Shown piece by piece: positions 46,676 through 59,549 of a DNA stretch of 64,000 nt. The DNA is from Psilocybe azurescens. Its lineage: Eukaryota > Basidiomycota > Agaricomycetes > Agaricales > Agrocybaceae. The notes beneath the pieces were generated by a model. That model searched no databases, had not been told where the DNA came from, and worked only from the letters and a program-made list of their open reading frames with translations. Location of the stretch: contig JAJIRX010000555.1 of the NCBI GenBank assembly GCA_023853785.1, positions 124,001 to 188,000 on the forward strand, given 5' to 3'. Numbering within the stretch: position 1 is the first letter of the stretch; each line of letters starts with the position of its first letter. Both the position numbers and the translations under genes were made by a program.

Positions 46676-47945
46676 ATGGCTTCTGCTACTAATTTCCCCC
46701 CCTCTCAAGAACGATCTGCTGTTGCGCGCTGCTCGAGGTTTGTCAGTTTGCAAAAACAAAAACTGATAACTCCGGTCTAAAAGAATATTACAGGAGAGCA
46801 CACGGAACGCGCACCCGTCTGGGTTATGCGCCAGGCCGGTCGATATCTTCCTGGTGTGTTATAATGCGTTCTCAACTCTATAAATCGCTCTTCTAAACAA
46901 CTGCATTGCACATAGAATTCCGCAAAGTACGCGAGTCGCATGAATTCTTCGAAGTGTGCCGTACCCCAGCTCTTGCCACCGAAGTGACTGTCCAGCCCAT
47001 TCGCAGATACTCCGGGCTGGTCGATGCATCGATCATCTTCAGTGATATCCTCGTCATACCACAGGCGATGGGCATGGAAGTCCTCATGAACCCCGGCCCC
47101 CAGTTCCCCGATCCCCTCGTCACCCCCGCGGACGTCAGCAAGCTGAACAAGGTGGTGGACGTCGAGAAAGAGTTGGGCTATGTCTTCCGCGCGATCACGC
47201 AAACCAGGACTGCGCTGAATGGCGAGGTACCGCTGATTGGATTCTGTGGGGCTCCATGGACCCTTTTGCGTACATGATTGAGGGCGGGGGGAGCAAGACG
47301 CTGCAGAAGGCTAAGACCTGGTTGTTCAAATATCCAGAAGAATCCAAGGCGCTCCTCTTGCGCATTGCAGAGGTCTGTGTCGATTTCTTGGTCGGTCAAG
47401 TTAGAGCCGGTGCTCAGGTGAGTTCTTTCCCCTTGATATCTCTTCTCCTTCTCATCGTACTCATGCGATCAATTTGACAGCTTCTACAAATATTTGATTC
47501 TTGGGCCGGCGAACTTTCACCATACGATTTTGACCAGTTTTCATACCCCACGCTGAAATACATATCCACCAATGTCAAACGTCGACTGGCAGAGGAAAAG
47601 CTTCCAGATACACCCATGACTTTGTTCGCAAAAGGTGCAAACTACGCACTTGGACATCTCGCACAGAATGCCGGTTATGACGTGCTCGGACTCGATTGGG
47701 TCATTGATCCAGTCGAGGCTCGACGGATAGTGGGAGACAAAGTGGCCTTGCAAGGTAACATGGACCCGAATGTGCTTTACGGTGGAAGGGATGCTATAGA
47801 AGCTGCAGTCAAGAGGATGTCCGAAGGCTTCCGCGCAGGTAAAGGTGGATGGATTGCGAATCTGGGACACGGTATTACTCCTGGAGTCGACCCAGAGGAT
47901 CTACGATGGTTCTTCGAATGTGTTCAGAAGTATTCTGTTCTATAG
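46676..47945 (+). CDS. HEM12: Uroporphyrinogen decarboxylase
   Basis: Fifth enzyme of haem synthesis: decarboxylates the four acetate side chains of uroporphyrinogen III to give coproporphyrinogen III, in the cytosol. Exons 46676-46737, 46794-46853, 46916-47417 and 47481-47945. Both family signatures are present: PVWVMRQAGRYLPEFRKVRE and GFCGAPWTL. The catalytic aspartate lies in IIFSDILVIPQAMGME, and C-terminal ALQGNMDPNVLYGG and ANLGHGITPGVDPE are intact. Two single-base problems: the C run 46696-46702 has seven where six are needed for FPPLKNDLLLRAARG, and TTTT at 47264-47267 needs five for PWTLFAYMIEGGGSK. About 360 residues, a normal length. Confidence 0.96.
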
Positions 47946-48286
47946 TTCTGGAAGGTTGGAAGGTGATACAAATATTTATGTAAATTGTAAATGTTTTACT
48001 TAGCAATGACGGCAATTAGAAAAAATAGACATGATGGGTTTCATTCATTGGCGTGGAACATGTAGAGTTCATTGACATGAGACATTGGAAAAGAAAACAT
48101 GGTACATAGATGTCATGATATGAATAGGAACAGTACTATAACATGGCAGGTTGGGGAATAGTGGAAAATGCACACAACAGTGGATCGATAACGGGAAAAT
48201 ATAGTGAAATAAAACCTGACAGAACTTTCTTAGCTTTAAACCGAAAAAATGCCTGATGAAAAAGGAGATAGATAGTGCGATGGGCG
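47946..48286. other. Intergenic between convergent HEM12 and CDC14
   Basis: About 340 bases of 3' UTR sequence, AT-rich. Nothing else seen. Confidence 0.4.
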
Positions 48287-50522
48287 TCAGGCCACAACAT
48301 CAGCAGCACTAAAGCTGCTTCGTCTTCGTCGGACACTTCTCAATCCTGGACGCTCGGATTTTGAAGCAGGAACTACAACAGCAGCCACATTATTGGCCAC
48401 CCAGGCTTCAGCGTTCGCTTTGGTGTCGGTGCGCTTAAGGGCCGTGACATCAGTTAAAGAGGACGAACTCTGAGCATGCGTTCGTTTAGATGCCAGTGTC
48501 GGTAGGCGAGATGGGGTAGGAGGCACTGGATTGGCGTTGTTACGCAAAGGTCGAGGTTGTATTTGCTGCACATTAGCGGCTGCCAAGGCCCTGGATGCTG
48601 AGGTTGTTTTCGTTGCCGCTAGTCTAGGAATTTTGTTAGGACCTTGACGAGAAGATTTGACTGGCGACTCCGGGCCTGCGGTCCCAGTCTTCTGGATGAC
48701 CGACGCGTTCGCTGTCGATCTTGTGACACGCGAAGGACGTTGGTCAGAGGCGGTCACCCCTCTTGACGGCACGGTTTTCACTTTACGCGCTGGGGGAGCA
48801 ATACCTAATGCAGGTAGAACATCCGCCACTTCATCTTCGTCGTCCGAATCTTGAGCGACACGCTTCGCATTTGGTGTTTTGCGAGGCTGCCCAGGAGGTG
48901 CGATAGCTTTTGCTTGCGCGGCGGCAGCAGCAACATGGCGACTGGGTGTCACGGGGGCAGTGCCATTTTCTGCTGCTTTGGGGTGGTTTGCATAACAGTG
49001 TCGTCGTCGGCTTCTGCAGGGGGTGTCGCAGGTGTGACAATAGGAATGGGTGTAGGTACAGTAGCGGTCTGAGCTTGAGCTTTCTTTATTTCGTCTACAG
49101 CTGCCCATTTTGCCCATTCTAATTGCTTGAGATACATGTATTGTTGTTGGGGCCCCACAACTGTTCCAGGTCGTACAATGCGCATAAAAGCGATGGCTTC
49201 ATTGGCCGTAAACCCATATTTCCAGATGAGATAAGCACCGATGAGAGTGCCCGTTCGGCCAAGCCCCGCTTTACACTGCAAAAAAAATCTTGGTTAGTTC
49301 TGATAGTAAAGGAAGCATAAGTTTGGCGCACATGAACGGCCACCACCCCACCACTTTCCACAATGCGGTCAGCGACATCCAAAAATGTTCGCACAATCTC
49401 ATCGGTGGGATTTGTCCCGTCATCAAAGTAGAGCTCCATATGTTCAATACCCCGATCTAAAAAGGTGTTTCGGTCGTATAGTTCGGTATTCAGCCGCACA
49501 ACAAGTTTGATGTTTCGCTTTTCGAAGTAGTCCAAGCAGTTGAGGTAGGGTGTGGGAAGTTTCCGCTGTAGAGCGAGATTGGAACCAGATGACGACGATG
49601 AGCGGGAGATGGATCCAGGATTTGTGGAGTTGGCGCTTTCTTTGGCCTCTTTTTCTCGTTTTATCCAGTTGGTGTCGACCGGTGAAGCAAAGGCGATAAA
49701 ATTTGGTGTTAACCAGTTCCAGTCTCCGTTTTCCACCTTTTCGTAGTACTCGTAGTCTTCCACGCTAAATTCGTTCATATCGCATAGGCCATGCTGCATA
49801 GCCTTCCAGATTCCCCACAGACAGTCTTGTATGCTCAGATTGAAGTCAGAAGGTCCTCGTCCTGCATCCCGGAAAGGCATAAATTCAAGTTCTGCTATTG
49901 GATGGAAAGCTTCCCATGGTGCTCGACGTTGCACAATCATCTGTACGGCATTTTTTGTGAGCCAGGGAACGCGAGGCATAATGCAGGCAAATTACCACAT
50001 ATAATGCCATAAGAAGAGCAGCGTTAGCCTTTCTTTTCGGGTCATCTGATGAGTACAGAATCAGTCTATGCGAGGCCAAATCCTTATCCTGGAAAACAAT
50101 AACATTATTGCACGTGAGTGGCACGAGGAGGGAACATGGCTAGATATAGCGTCTTACCTCGAGGAGTTCATGTATGAGAATGCACGCCTTGTAGACCATG
50201 GAAAGATTTAGAGGACCCCAGTCTTGGAAGAATGATAGATAGAGGAGTTGGTCGTCGATCGTAAAATAATAGTAGGATGCATAATCATCGGAGGATGTTG
50301 AGGGACCACCTTTCGGCCGGGAGCGGATGCGCGGTTGATTACCAGGTTCTGAGGCTTGCTTGTTGAGAGAATGAGGCGCAGGTGAAGGATGTGGAAAAGT
50401 CGTAAAATAGAGCCTGCAAATTTAGTGTGTTGAGATTGAGTTGGCTTTGTCGAAGAATTGAACTTGGTGCCAAGTAATTACCTGTCACCAAAGACACACA
50501 GTGGCTCGCACTTGGGAGCCAT
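48287..50522 (-). CDS. CDC14: CDC14-type dual-specificity protein phosphatase
   Basis: Start [14 protein letters not shown], a first intron, then the N-terminal Cdc14 domain ([40 protein letters not shown]). The phosphatase domain contains [16 protein letters not shown], with the likely general-acid Asp, and the P-loop [20 protein letters not shown] with catalytic Cys and Arg; an intron splits His from Cys. It ends with [20 protein letters not shown] long basic, low-complexity tail follows ([20 protein letters not shown]; ends [14 protein letters not shown]), as in fungal Cdc14. The phosphatase reverses Cdk phosphorylation at mitotic exit. GGGG at 48980-48983 needs a fifth base (C on the coding strand) to connect domain and tail. 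It starts 504 bases from the divergent P450. Confidence 0.94.
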
Positions 50523-51025
50523 TACTTGGGTACAGTATTAGAGGAATGGACGCGTCCGTTGTTGAATATGGGTAGATGCGAAAGGGACTGGGAGAACGTT
50601 GGAGTCAAGTTGCAAGCCTCACACCAAACCACGTTCACGAATGGATCAACACCACGTGACGGTCTGTGTTTGGCGAAGCTTGTGCATCAAGGGCTCGCTA
50701 ACGCTTTTCACCTTCCTCTCGACATCAGAGGACTCCTATTCAAACCAATTCAGAGCCCTTTCAATGAACATCTGACCCACTCTTTGTAGGCCGGATACAC
50801 TCACAGAACCTCACCAGGGAGGATTTTACAGGAATCCATAATCATATGGTCTGATATGAGCCATATCGTATGACAAGTTTTTAGGTCGGTCTCTTGATTT
50901 CTCATATTCGACCTCCAGAATATACAACCCTGCGAGGCTTTACGTTTCTACTGTCAACTGGACTATTTCAACTATATAAACCATGGCTCAGGCCATTGCG
51001 CATCCATTAAGTCCCCAATTCCAAG
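50523..51025. promoter_or_regulatory. Divergent promoter region, CDC14 and P450; TATA at about 50973
   Basis: TATATAAA at about 50973-50980 lies about 45-50 bases before the P450 ATG. The left part should hold the CDC14 promoter. No gene recognised. Confidence 0.5.
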
Positions 51026-53144
51026 ATGCATGTCGATACTTCTATGTCTATATCAGCGCTTGCGACTGTTCTCTTTGTCTGTATGATTTATTTGTGGCGG
51101 CATGCAACGACATACAAGGTATAAATGCTTAACGGCTCTCATCTCTTCTCTCAACGAGTTAAATCTTCTTGCAAGTTGAGGCATGTCCCAACAATTGGAT
51201 CATCAAGCCTTTTATCCTCGTACATTGGTGCTCTTCAGTTCTACAAGCGTGGTCATGAAATGATTCGTGAAGGATATCGAAAGGTCCGACTCCTGTTCTG
51301 TTCTCATCGAATGTGGTAACTAACTGGCCTTTAAGCATTATGGAGGTGCCTTCAAAGTGCCTATGGTATCGAAATGGATGGTCGTAATCACAGGGCCGGA
51401 TATGATTAATGATATCCGAAAATCATCAGACGACCAGCTTTCATCCAGAGAAGCTATTGCAGAGGTTAAACAATGATGATCGTACAAGCACTCGATTACT
51501 GACTCCATACAGACAGCTCAGTCGGACTATATGATAAGTCCACAAATCCGCCTTGACCCGTATCATGTGGCCGTCGTACGAACACCGTTGACAAGGAATC
51601 TCGGAATCCGCTTCGATGATATCAAAGACGAAATAGCCGCAAGTTTTGCTGACTTGGTTCCATTGAACGGTGATGGTACGCTCTAAATTCTTGATCGCTA
51701 TTTTAAAATGATATGCATAGCTAAACTCACAGACTGGACCTACGTATCCGTCTATAGCACGGTATTGAAGATCGTATGCAGGACATCCAATAGGGTCTTC
51801 GTTGGCCTCCCGCTATGTGAGAATCAGAATACATTAAAACACTTAGAAAACAAATTGAACTGAAGAAACCATATTTTTCTAGGCAGAAACCCTGACTATC
51901 GACAGCTCAACGAGCAGTTCACCTTGGATGTCATGGAAGGCGCACGGTTCATCAATATGTTTCCTACATTTCTCAGACCGTATGTGTATGGATGTTTGCA
52001 ATTTGCCTTGGCATATTCACTGGCGCAACAGTGTTATAGGCAGGCTACAAACTAAAGCATCTAAAAAAAATAGACAAGGCTATTTTCCACGCCGGTGCTT
52101 TATTTCAGGAACAACTTGACAAAGAAAGACAATATGGCAAAGATCGGCCTGACAAACCAGTGAGTGAGATTTCGACCATCATTATATTCTAATCGGCAAA
52201 GATACTCACCGTAAGTTCCCAGAACAACTTGATTAGTTGGTTGGTCGATGTGGCAAATGGGGAGCAAAGGGAAATGCGCGATTTAGTGGTTCGTCTGCTT
52301 TCTGTCAATTTTGGGGCTATACACACAACAACCATGGTCAGCAGCTTTTGATTTGGTCACGGCCTTTACTGTACTGAGGTTTTCGCAGGCTTTCACACAT
52401 ATTATATATGATTTAGCTACTTACCCAGACTACATCAAGCCTCTTCGTGAGGAGGTTGAGACTATTATAAAAACGGAAGGGTGGTCCAAAGTTTCTACCG
52501 TGAATATGCATAAACTGGACAGCTTTATCAAAGAATCTCAACGTATCGCTACTGGGGGTTGTAAGTGTCATTCCATCATTCCCACTCCAGTATGTTGACT
52601 CGTTCCAAAACTCAGTGATGATGAGGCGCAAAGTCGTGAAAGATTTCACCTTTTCTAATGGAATCACGCTACCTGCTGGTACTCATTTGGCAGTTGCAAC
52701 CAATGCCACCCACATGGATGAGGTATGAATACAATTCAAACTCTACATGGCAATGGCTAATAATATTACCAGAACAAATATGAAAACCCCAAAGAATTCC
52801 GAGGCTTCCGCTTTGCTGAAATGAGAGAGAAGGAAGGTGAAAGCAAGCAACACCAAATGATATCTCTCAGCTTGGACTATGGCACGTTTGGCATTGGGAA
52901 ACACGCCTGGTAAGCTTAGTAATACTTGCTTTTGTAACATCCGAGGCTGACATTTCTTGGATATTTTTGTAGTCCGGGCCGTTTTTTCGCTGTAAATGAA
53001 CTCAAGACAATGCTCGCCCACGTACTTCTGAACTATGACATTAAACTGGCCAACGATGATCGAAGACCAGAGAACTTCTGGTTCTCTGGGAACTGTATTC
53101 CAAATAGGACTGCCGAAGTGATGTTCAGGCGGCGTCTAGCGTGA
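51026..53144 (+). CDS. Cytochrome P450, ent-kaurene-oxidase-like
   Basis: N-terminal anchor MSISALATVLFVCMIYLW after MHVDT; hinge LRHVPTIGSSSLLSSYIG. The I-helix reads VNFGAIHTTTMAFTHIIYDL, the variant seen in ent-kaurene-oxidase-like fungal P450s instead of AGxET. K-helix DSFIKESQRI holds ExxR (ESQR), and the haem loop is FGIGKHACPGRFFAVNELK. About 12 exons with 50-70 nt introns. The A run at 52063-52070 has eight bases; seven are needed for ASKKIDKAIFHAGALFQEQL. Length of about 500 residues is normal. Substrate cannot be inferred, and there is no terpene synthase nearby, so a gibberellin-type role is not supported. Confidence 0.92.
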
Positions 53145-53544
53145 GCTGGTCACGTAGGCGCGTGAAGGTGTAAATGGGATCATCCGGGAATGCCACCTGT
53201 ATTGTAAAAGCTGGCGTCTTCAGGTGTAGTATCGAAATATGTGAGACCAAATTGAAATTGAACACTGTCGTATAACAATGTAACCTTTATTTCGTGTTTC
53301 CCTTTATTCAGGCCAATGATGGCCGGGTAACAATGGTATCAAAATGGTATCGGTGTAACGACTGAGGCAACAAGGCGGTGTTTGTATTTGTTGTTTCACG
53401 CGTCAAGGCGGTCTTCCTGACTGAACACCTCCGACGCTGAGACTCACTCTCCTCGGCTCGCTCACGTATACCTGAGGGATCAGTGTACACATAAATAAGC
53501 CTTGCACCCTCTCTTGTATATATTTCGCGCAAGGTCCCGTTAAG
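53145..53544. other. Intergenic, P450 to MBP1
   Basis: About 400 bases with the P450 3' UTR and the MBP1 promoter. No clear motif. Confidence 0.4.
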
Positions 53545-56001
53545 ATGCCCCCTACAGAATCACAGATTTTCAAGGCAAGTTTTCCCATCGTTAGTGGCCA
53601 CTTCGAACTAACACGTTCGTGTTATTGTTCCAGGCGACCTACAGTGGCATCCCCGTCTACGAAATGTAAGTGATGATATACGCGTCTTCACGTCTGTGGC
53701 CTAAAAACGCAATGTCCGTAGGATGTGCAAGGGCATCGCGGTGATGAGGCGGCGGTCGGATTCATGGCTCAACGCGACTCAGATCCTCAAAGTCGCAGGT
53801 TTTGACAAGCCACAACGAACCCGTGTCCTTGAACGCGAAGTCCAAAAAGGTGAGCATGAGAAGGTTCAAGGGGGCTATGGAAAGTATCAAGGTCAGCCAA
53901 TAATCAATATATTCTTTGTCGACTCTCGTTCGTTAACAAAGGACAATCAGGCACGTGGATTCCTCTTGAAAGAGGGTTGAACCTCGCGAAGCAATTCAAC
54001 TGCGAAATTCTGCTACGACCTATCATTGAGTATCAACCCGTCGCGAAGAGTCCACCTCTTGCCCCTAAACATCTCGTCGCGGCCACAGTTGCTAGACCCG
54101 CGCGCAAAGCCGCCGTTGCAGAATCTCCAGCAGCAGGAGCGCTGGTCAACACTAGATCGTCACGAAAGCAAGCAGCTGATCCAGTCGACGACGAATCTGA
54201 TCACGATACATTGTCTCTCCGCGGGTCGGAGGACGGTACAATGACTCCTGCTCCTTCGGAGAGATCTTCTACTTCGCGTACACCATCCCCTATACGTAGC
54301 CCTGGAGGACCATCATACGAGTCAAACGGTGCTGAGGACCGCAACTCAATCTCACGGCGGTCTAAACATCGACCCACTCTAGACGAACGATCTGAATTAT
54401 TAGAGGAAGAAGACTATCGGTCTTATGCTGACCAAGTGCTTGAATTCTTTATATCTGATTCCAATCAGATACCTGCTATTCTCGTCAACCCTCCTTCAGA
54501 TCTGGATCCTAACATGGCTATCGACGACGATGGACATACCCCCCCTGCACTGGGGATGTGCGATGGGGCGTATTCGAGTTGTCAAGTTACTTCTAACCGC
54601 TGGGGCAGATATTTTCAAAGTCAACCGGGCAGGCCAGACGGCATTAATGCGCGCTGTTATGTTTGCTAACAACTACGATGTCCGCAAATTTCCTGAACTC
54701 TATGAACTTCTCCACCGCTCGACGCTCAACATCGATAACTATAACCGTACATTATTCCATCACATAGTAGACGTCGCAATGTCCAAAGGCAAAACGCATG
54801 CAGCTCGCTATTACATGGAAACGGTTCTCACTCGACTGGCGGATTATCCAAAAGAGTTGGCGGATGTTATCAACTTCCAGGATGAAGATGGGGAAACTGC
54901 CCTCACAATGGCAGCCAGATGTCGCAGCAAACGTCTCGTTAAAATCCTAATCGACCATGGTGCAAACCCAAAGATCATGAACAACGATGGCAAAAGTGCT
55001 GAGGATTACATTCTTGAGGATGAAAGGTTCCGGTCATCTCCCGTGCCACCATCTCGCATATCAGCCATGTCCTTTCGTAATGCCCAAGCCGCCTACCCAC
55101 CATCGGCGGCGCCTTTGGGTTATTCTTACGCGCCTGCTAATGGCGATAAACCACCTCTGCATCACTCCATTGTTGCACAGAAAGCGAGCACCCGTTGCGT
55201 CAACGATATTGCTGCCATGATGGACAGCTTAGCTGCTTCTTTTGATCAGGAACTCAAAGACAAAGAACGCGATACCACGCAGGCCCACGCTTTGCTTGCA
55301 AATATTCAAGCAGAAATTCTAGAAAGCCAGCGCTCCGTCGGTCAATTGAAACAGCAGGCTGAAGGACTGGTTACGTCTAAACAGCATCTTCGGGACTTGC
55401 AGAAGAACCTTTCCGACAAAATGGGCCAAAGATATAGACTGGGCTGGGAGAAATGGATGAAAGACGAAGAGTCGCGCGAAAGCATTATCCGTGAAGCAGC
55501 GAACGGCGAACTCATGCTCACTCCGGCAACAGCGACTATACAGATTGACGAAGATTCTGAAATGGATGTCTTGCCCGAGGGTGAAAAGACTAAAGGGAAA
55601 AGGAAGTCCACTGTGATGGAGGATGTTTCGGATTTGGTCGCCTTGTACTCGAACATACCGGAGAATCCTGATGAACTGCGGCAGCAGTGTGAAACCCTAC
55701 GGGAAGAGATCACACAATATAGAAAACGAAGAAAAGTGATGTTCGACGAATTGGTGACGTTCCAAGCGGAAGCCGGTACAAGTGGGCGAATGGGTGACTA
55801 TAGACGGCTAATTGGGGCTGGATGCGGAGGCGTCCCACCTTCTGAAGTCGACCAAGTTCTGGGCATGTTGTTGGAGGTAATTCTATGCCTTTTTGTACAT
55901 CTTTCTGCTTTTATTGATGCGTTGTACAGACACTTGAATCCGAAGAACCAAGTTCGTCTTCAATAGCTTGGAGCGGCACGAAACTGGTACCGGTGGGATG
56001 A
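53545..56001 (+). CDS. MBP1: MBP1/SWI4-type APSES-ankyrin cell-cycle transcription factor
   Basis: Exons 53545-53574, 53634-53665, 53722-53891, 53951-about 55875 and a last exon ending 56001. The APSES DNA-binding domain spans about residues 5-110: [40 protein letters not shown] and [21 protein letters not shown] Ser/Pro-rich linker follows. Ankyrin repeats include [20 protein letters not shown] and [20 protein letters not shown], then a coiled-coil region with [20 protein letters not shown]. It is the DNA-binding subunit of the MBF/SBF-type G1/S regulator. The first intron is GC-AG (AAG then GCAAGT at 53575). The C run at 54539-54545 has seven bases; six give [16 protein letters not shown] in frame. 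Confidence 0.95.
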
Positions 56002-56414
56002 CGAATTCCCGTTGCGTCTTGCGTCGTCTGTAAGGTCTATGTCGAGTAATTTATCTCCAACATCTATTGTATCAGTTTGTATCAATCATCTCGCTGGTGA
56101 GGAAGATACCGGGCTTGGGGCCTGTCATTCCTTACCAGTACCTTCTTGTAAGAATCAAAGAGAATATAACCAATGACCTTCTTCTTTATTAACTTTGAAT
56201 CATGACTCGGTTTGTTATGAAAGAAAAGAGGTATTCCAACGAGCTACTTCAATGTTGAAGTTCCGAGTTAAATGAAAGTAATAGCACGTGATACATGTAT
56301 TTTCCTGCGGAAGACGCGCTTTACGGTTAGGTCAAGTGTCGAGCGGAAACCGACTCGTTCCATTTCTTAATAACCTCAGTGTATGCTTGTAGCATACTCT
56401 GACCTTCCTCGGAC
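56002..56414. other. Intergenic, MBP1 to uL24m
   Basis: About 410 bases with the MBP1 3' UTR and uL24m promoter. A minus-strand frame of 103 codons (56327-56638) starts inside the next gene and ends here; see findings. Confidence 0.35.
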
Positions 56415-57742
56415 ATGTCGTCCTTAAAGTTTTTTACCAAGAAGAATGCTCTGAATGCTGCAACACAAAGTGCCGCCACAACACACTTCAACCATCTCCG
56501 AAGTATCCCTCGAGCTTGGCTGATTCGGAGGTCAAAACACGATCCTAAAATCAAGTCTGTACGACCTGCCGACCGTATTAAATGGTGGAATATTGCTCCA
56601 GGAGACCAGATTCGTCTTCGTGGGGATAAAGAGAGCACAATTCACGAAGTGCTAAGTATCAACCGACTGAGCAATCGAGTCTTCCTGAAGAACACTACGG
56701 TATGTACTTGCTAGTCCTAAGTTCTCTACTCTTGCTTTGAACCTTATACTTTCTTAGGAGGAATCAACTGGCTCAGATTCACAACCTCCCAAATCTAAAA
56801 ATTACCACTATTCCAGGTGCCAGCTGTATGTTGGGGAATACGAAGTACAGCCCCCAAACGACCCCTCCGGGCAACTTTCCTTCCAACAGTTCGTGTTATG
56901 TTAACCGTAACTTATATTCTCTGCTCAACTCAGTGCTCGATTCTACCAGTGTATTTGCTTCGCGTATCGGCACAACGGAACCTTACTGGGACTACCGACT
57001 ACACCGTTTTATTTGGAAAAGGTTTGCTGTGAACACTGTCCCAAGATTACCCCCTTCAGAAGCAGGAAAGAAAATCATGATTCCCTGGCCTAGACAGCCT
57101 GAGCGCAAATACCCAGAAGGTCAATTCTACGTGTTATTCTAAGTTTGATTTACTTATATTTAATTTACAATAGCTGGACTATACGACACACTCGCCGAGG
57201 ATGTAACGAAAATCACATACAAACTTCCCCACTTTGATAGCAACCGTCTGGCGCCTCTTCTTCCAGTTCCCGCAGAAGAGGAGTATCTAACCCACCTCTA
57301 CAATCCTCATCTCAACAAACCCTACGACCCATCAGCTCCCTTCGAAGTTTACCTTCAACCAGACCTTGCCAACCCCCATTCGCGTGCTAAGAAACTTGAG
57401 AGATGGAAGGGATACCAGGCTGGCATTCACAACCTGCTGAAGAAGATCACAGGTCACGAACTTGCACACCTCGACGGTCGCGACGTTAAGCAGGCCAAGT
57501 CCGACGCAGCTTTTAAATGGCGAGAGCAAGTGAAGGAGGAGCAGGCCAAGAAGAAGAAGGCCAGATGGATGCACTCTGCACAAATGATCAAATGGGAGAG
57601 GAAGACGGAGAAGAAGGAGAAGAAACTGGATAGGCAGCGCCGCCGCCTCACTGAGCTGACGCTCAAGGAAGAGCCTAACCAAGTTATCCCCAAAGCTGTG
57701 GTGAAAAAGGCCAATAAAGTAAAGTTGGGCCGGAAGGCTTAG
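56415..57742 (+). CDS. Mitochondrial ribosomal protein uL24m (KOW-type)
   Basis: Exons 56415-56699, 56758 to about 56897, about 56951-57119 and about 57174-57742. The N-terminus (MSSLKFFTKKNALNAATQSA) fits a presequence. The KOW-like segment is WWNIAPGDQIRLRGDKEST, then IHEVLSINRLSNRVFLKN. After it: SKNYHYSRCQLYVGEYEV, FQHVFASRIGTTEPYWDYRL, HRFIWKRFAVNTVPRLPP and GLYDTLAEDVTKITYKLP, all typical of fungal mitochondrial L24. The C-terminus is a long Lys/Arg-rich helix (KEEQAKKKKARWMHSAQM). All joins are in phase if the third exon begins after TTCTACCAG. About 350 residues, normal for the fungal form. Confidence 0.9.
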
Positions 57743-57899
57743 ATTAGCGTTTAATTTATGTATATACTCTTCGTACTAGACCAGATAAACCCAATTGCAA
57801 CTTGGTGTTAATATTTCTCAGACTAATTCTGACATCTCTGGCACCTAAAGCATTTGCCGTCAGTGGTCACATTAAGGCCACGTCTTCTCTCTTTCCTTC

Positions 57900-59549
57900 A
57901 TGCCACCACCATCCTTGGGCTCTCCGGAGGCCCTTTACCATACGGTACCTCCAACGGAATACGAAAGTAATGCCTCACAGATTGAGCTAGATCGTGACGG
58001 AGAGGCTGGAGAACCAGGCACCTTCACACCTCCAACAGCACCTCCTGCGTTCTTGGTCACTGCGCCAATTCGTTGGATTCATTTCATACTAGGTTGCTCT
58101 GTACTCCTGTCCTGGAATGGTACGTTGACTCTCCTGTTCTGCAAGCTTCCAGATGCTAAAATAAGTAACGTAGTTGTCATCACGGCTATGCCGTTCTTCT
58201 CGTCCAGACTAGCCAATTCATCATTGCGGTCAACATTCGCCTCTTATCTCACGACCACTTTCACGGCGACGAACTTGATAGCCCTTGGACGTGCTACAGC
58301 GAACTCGAAACATGTTAGTCTTTTCTTCCGCTGTTCGGGCTGCTACTAATGCGTGACTTTGCTAATCTAGACAAGCCCTTCTCGCCAAACACGTTCTTCA
58401 ATCATCTGGCTCGTCGTCCTAAACTTTTTGCTCACACTCAGCACCTTCTTCACCCCTTCTCCAGGCGTCTTCTTCGCTTTCATCTTGTTTAATGGAGCAT
58501 CCCAGGCACTTGTGGGTGCACACCTCCAGACATCTGTTATTGCAGTAGCGTCTCTGTTCGGACCCTTGGCCGTGCAAGCGATGATGTCCGGTCAGGCGGC
58601 GGTTGCTGTCGCCGTCAGTGGTGTACAGGTTATCAGTGCAGCAGCCTCCATGAGCGGCAAAACTCGCACCTATGACAGTGATGGTTCTGCAGAGGAGCGT
58701 TCAGCTTTCATGTTCTTCACACTCTCCACCCTGTTCCTTATCGTTAGTGCGATAGCCCACGCATGGATGATCAAGACCCCTGTGTATCAGCGAGTCGCAG
58801 CGTCTTTGGAACGGGGGCGAAAAAAAGACATCAGGCGAGATAGGACACATAGATGAACGAGAAAGCCTCGTGTCTAGCAATACAAATATCTCGGGCGCGG
58901 ATGATAGAGCAAATGCTTTCAGGGTGGCTAAGGCTAACATCACATATGAGGTTGCCGGCGCATATGTCTTCATTGTGACTTTGGTATGGCTTGTTTCCTT
59001 TTTTATTGAGTTTCTTGTGCTTAACAACCCTTTTTGTCAACTCAGGCTGTTTACCCACCAATCACAACTTCTGTTCAGCCCACAAATCCAGCGACACATC
59101 CTTTGCTTTTCACTGCTTTGCATTTCCTTGTTTTCAACGTCGGAGATTTCTTGGGACGATACATTTGCTCATTCCCCATATTCCTCATATGGGACTCTAG
59201 ACGTCTTTTAACCCTATCAGTGGCGCGGACTTTATTCATCCCTCTATTCCTCATGTGCAACATCCAGCGAGGAACATCGATTACGGATCACACTCCTATC
59301 ATCAGCTCCGACTTTTTATTCATGCTTATACTATTCTTTTTCGGATGGTCAAATGGTTACGTTTCAAGTTTGTGTATGATGGCTGCACCATCCTTGGAAC
59401 ACAATCCTAGGTTAAAGGGGCGAGCCGAGGATGTCGATGTTGCTGCTACAGTAGCCAGCTTTTGCTTGGTCGGTGGGTTATCGTTGGGTAGCGCTATGAG
59501 TTTTGCTGTGAAGGCAGCATTTTGCGGGTGCAACCCCTTCACAGACTAA
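57900..59549 (+). CDS. Equilibrative nucleoside transporter (ENT/SLC29 family)
   Basis: Multi-pass plasma-membrane or organellar transporter. The N-terminal tail is polar (LYHTVPPTEYESNASQIELD); the first helix ends in LGCSVLLSWNVVITAMPFF, the family LLPWN-type motif. Later helices: SIIWLVVLNFLLTLSTFFTP, FNGASQALVGAHLQTSVIAV, ASLFGPLAVQAMMSGQAAVA, AFMFFTLSTLFLIVSAIAHA, LFTALHFLVFNVGDFLGRYI and LFMLILFFFGWSNGYVSSLC. The GQAAVAVAVSGVQVIS helix is characteristic. The cytosolic loop contains the A run 58820-58826 (seven bases); six restore KKTSGEIGHIDERESLV. Exon joins: SWN to VVITA, SKH to TSPSR, FIVTL to AVYPP. About 470 residues. Confidence 0.92.

Noticed and set aside
42991..53144. Secondary-metabolite cluster built on the two P450 genes
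   Set aside because: The P450s belong to different families and are separated by Shg1, HEM12 and CDC14. No synthase, transporter or regulator typical of a cluster is present.
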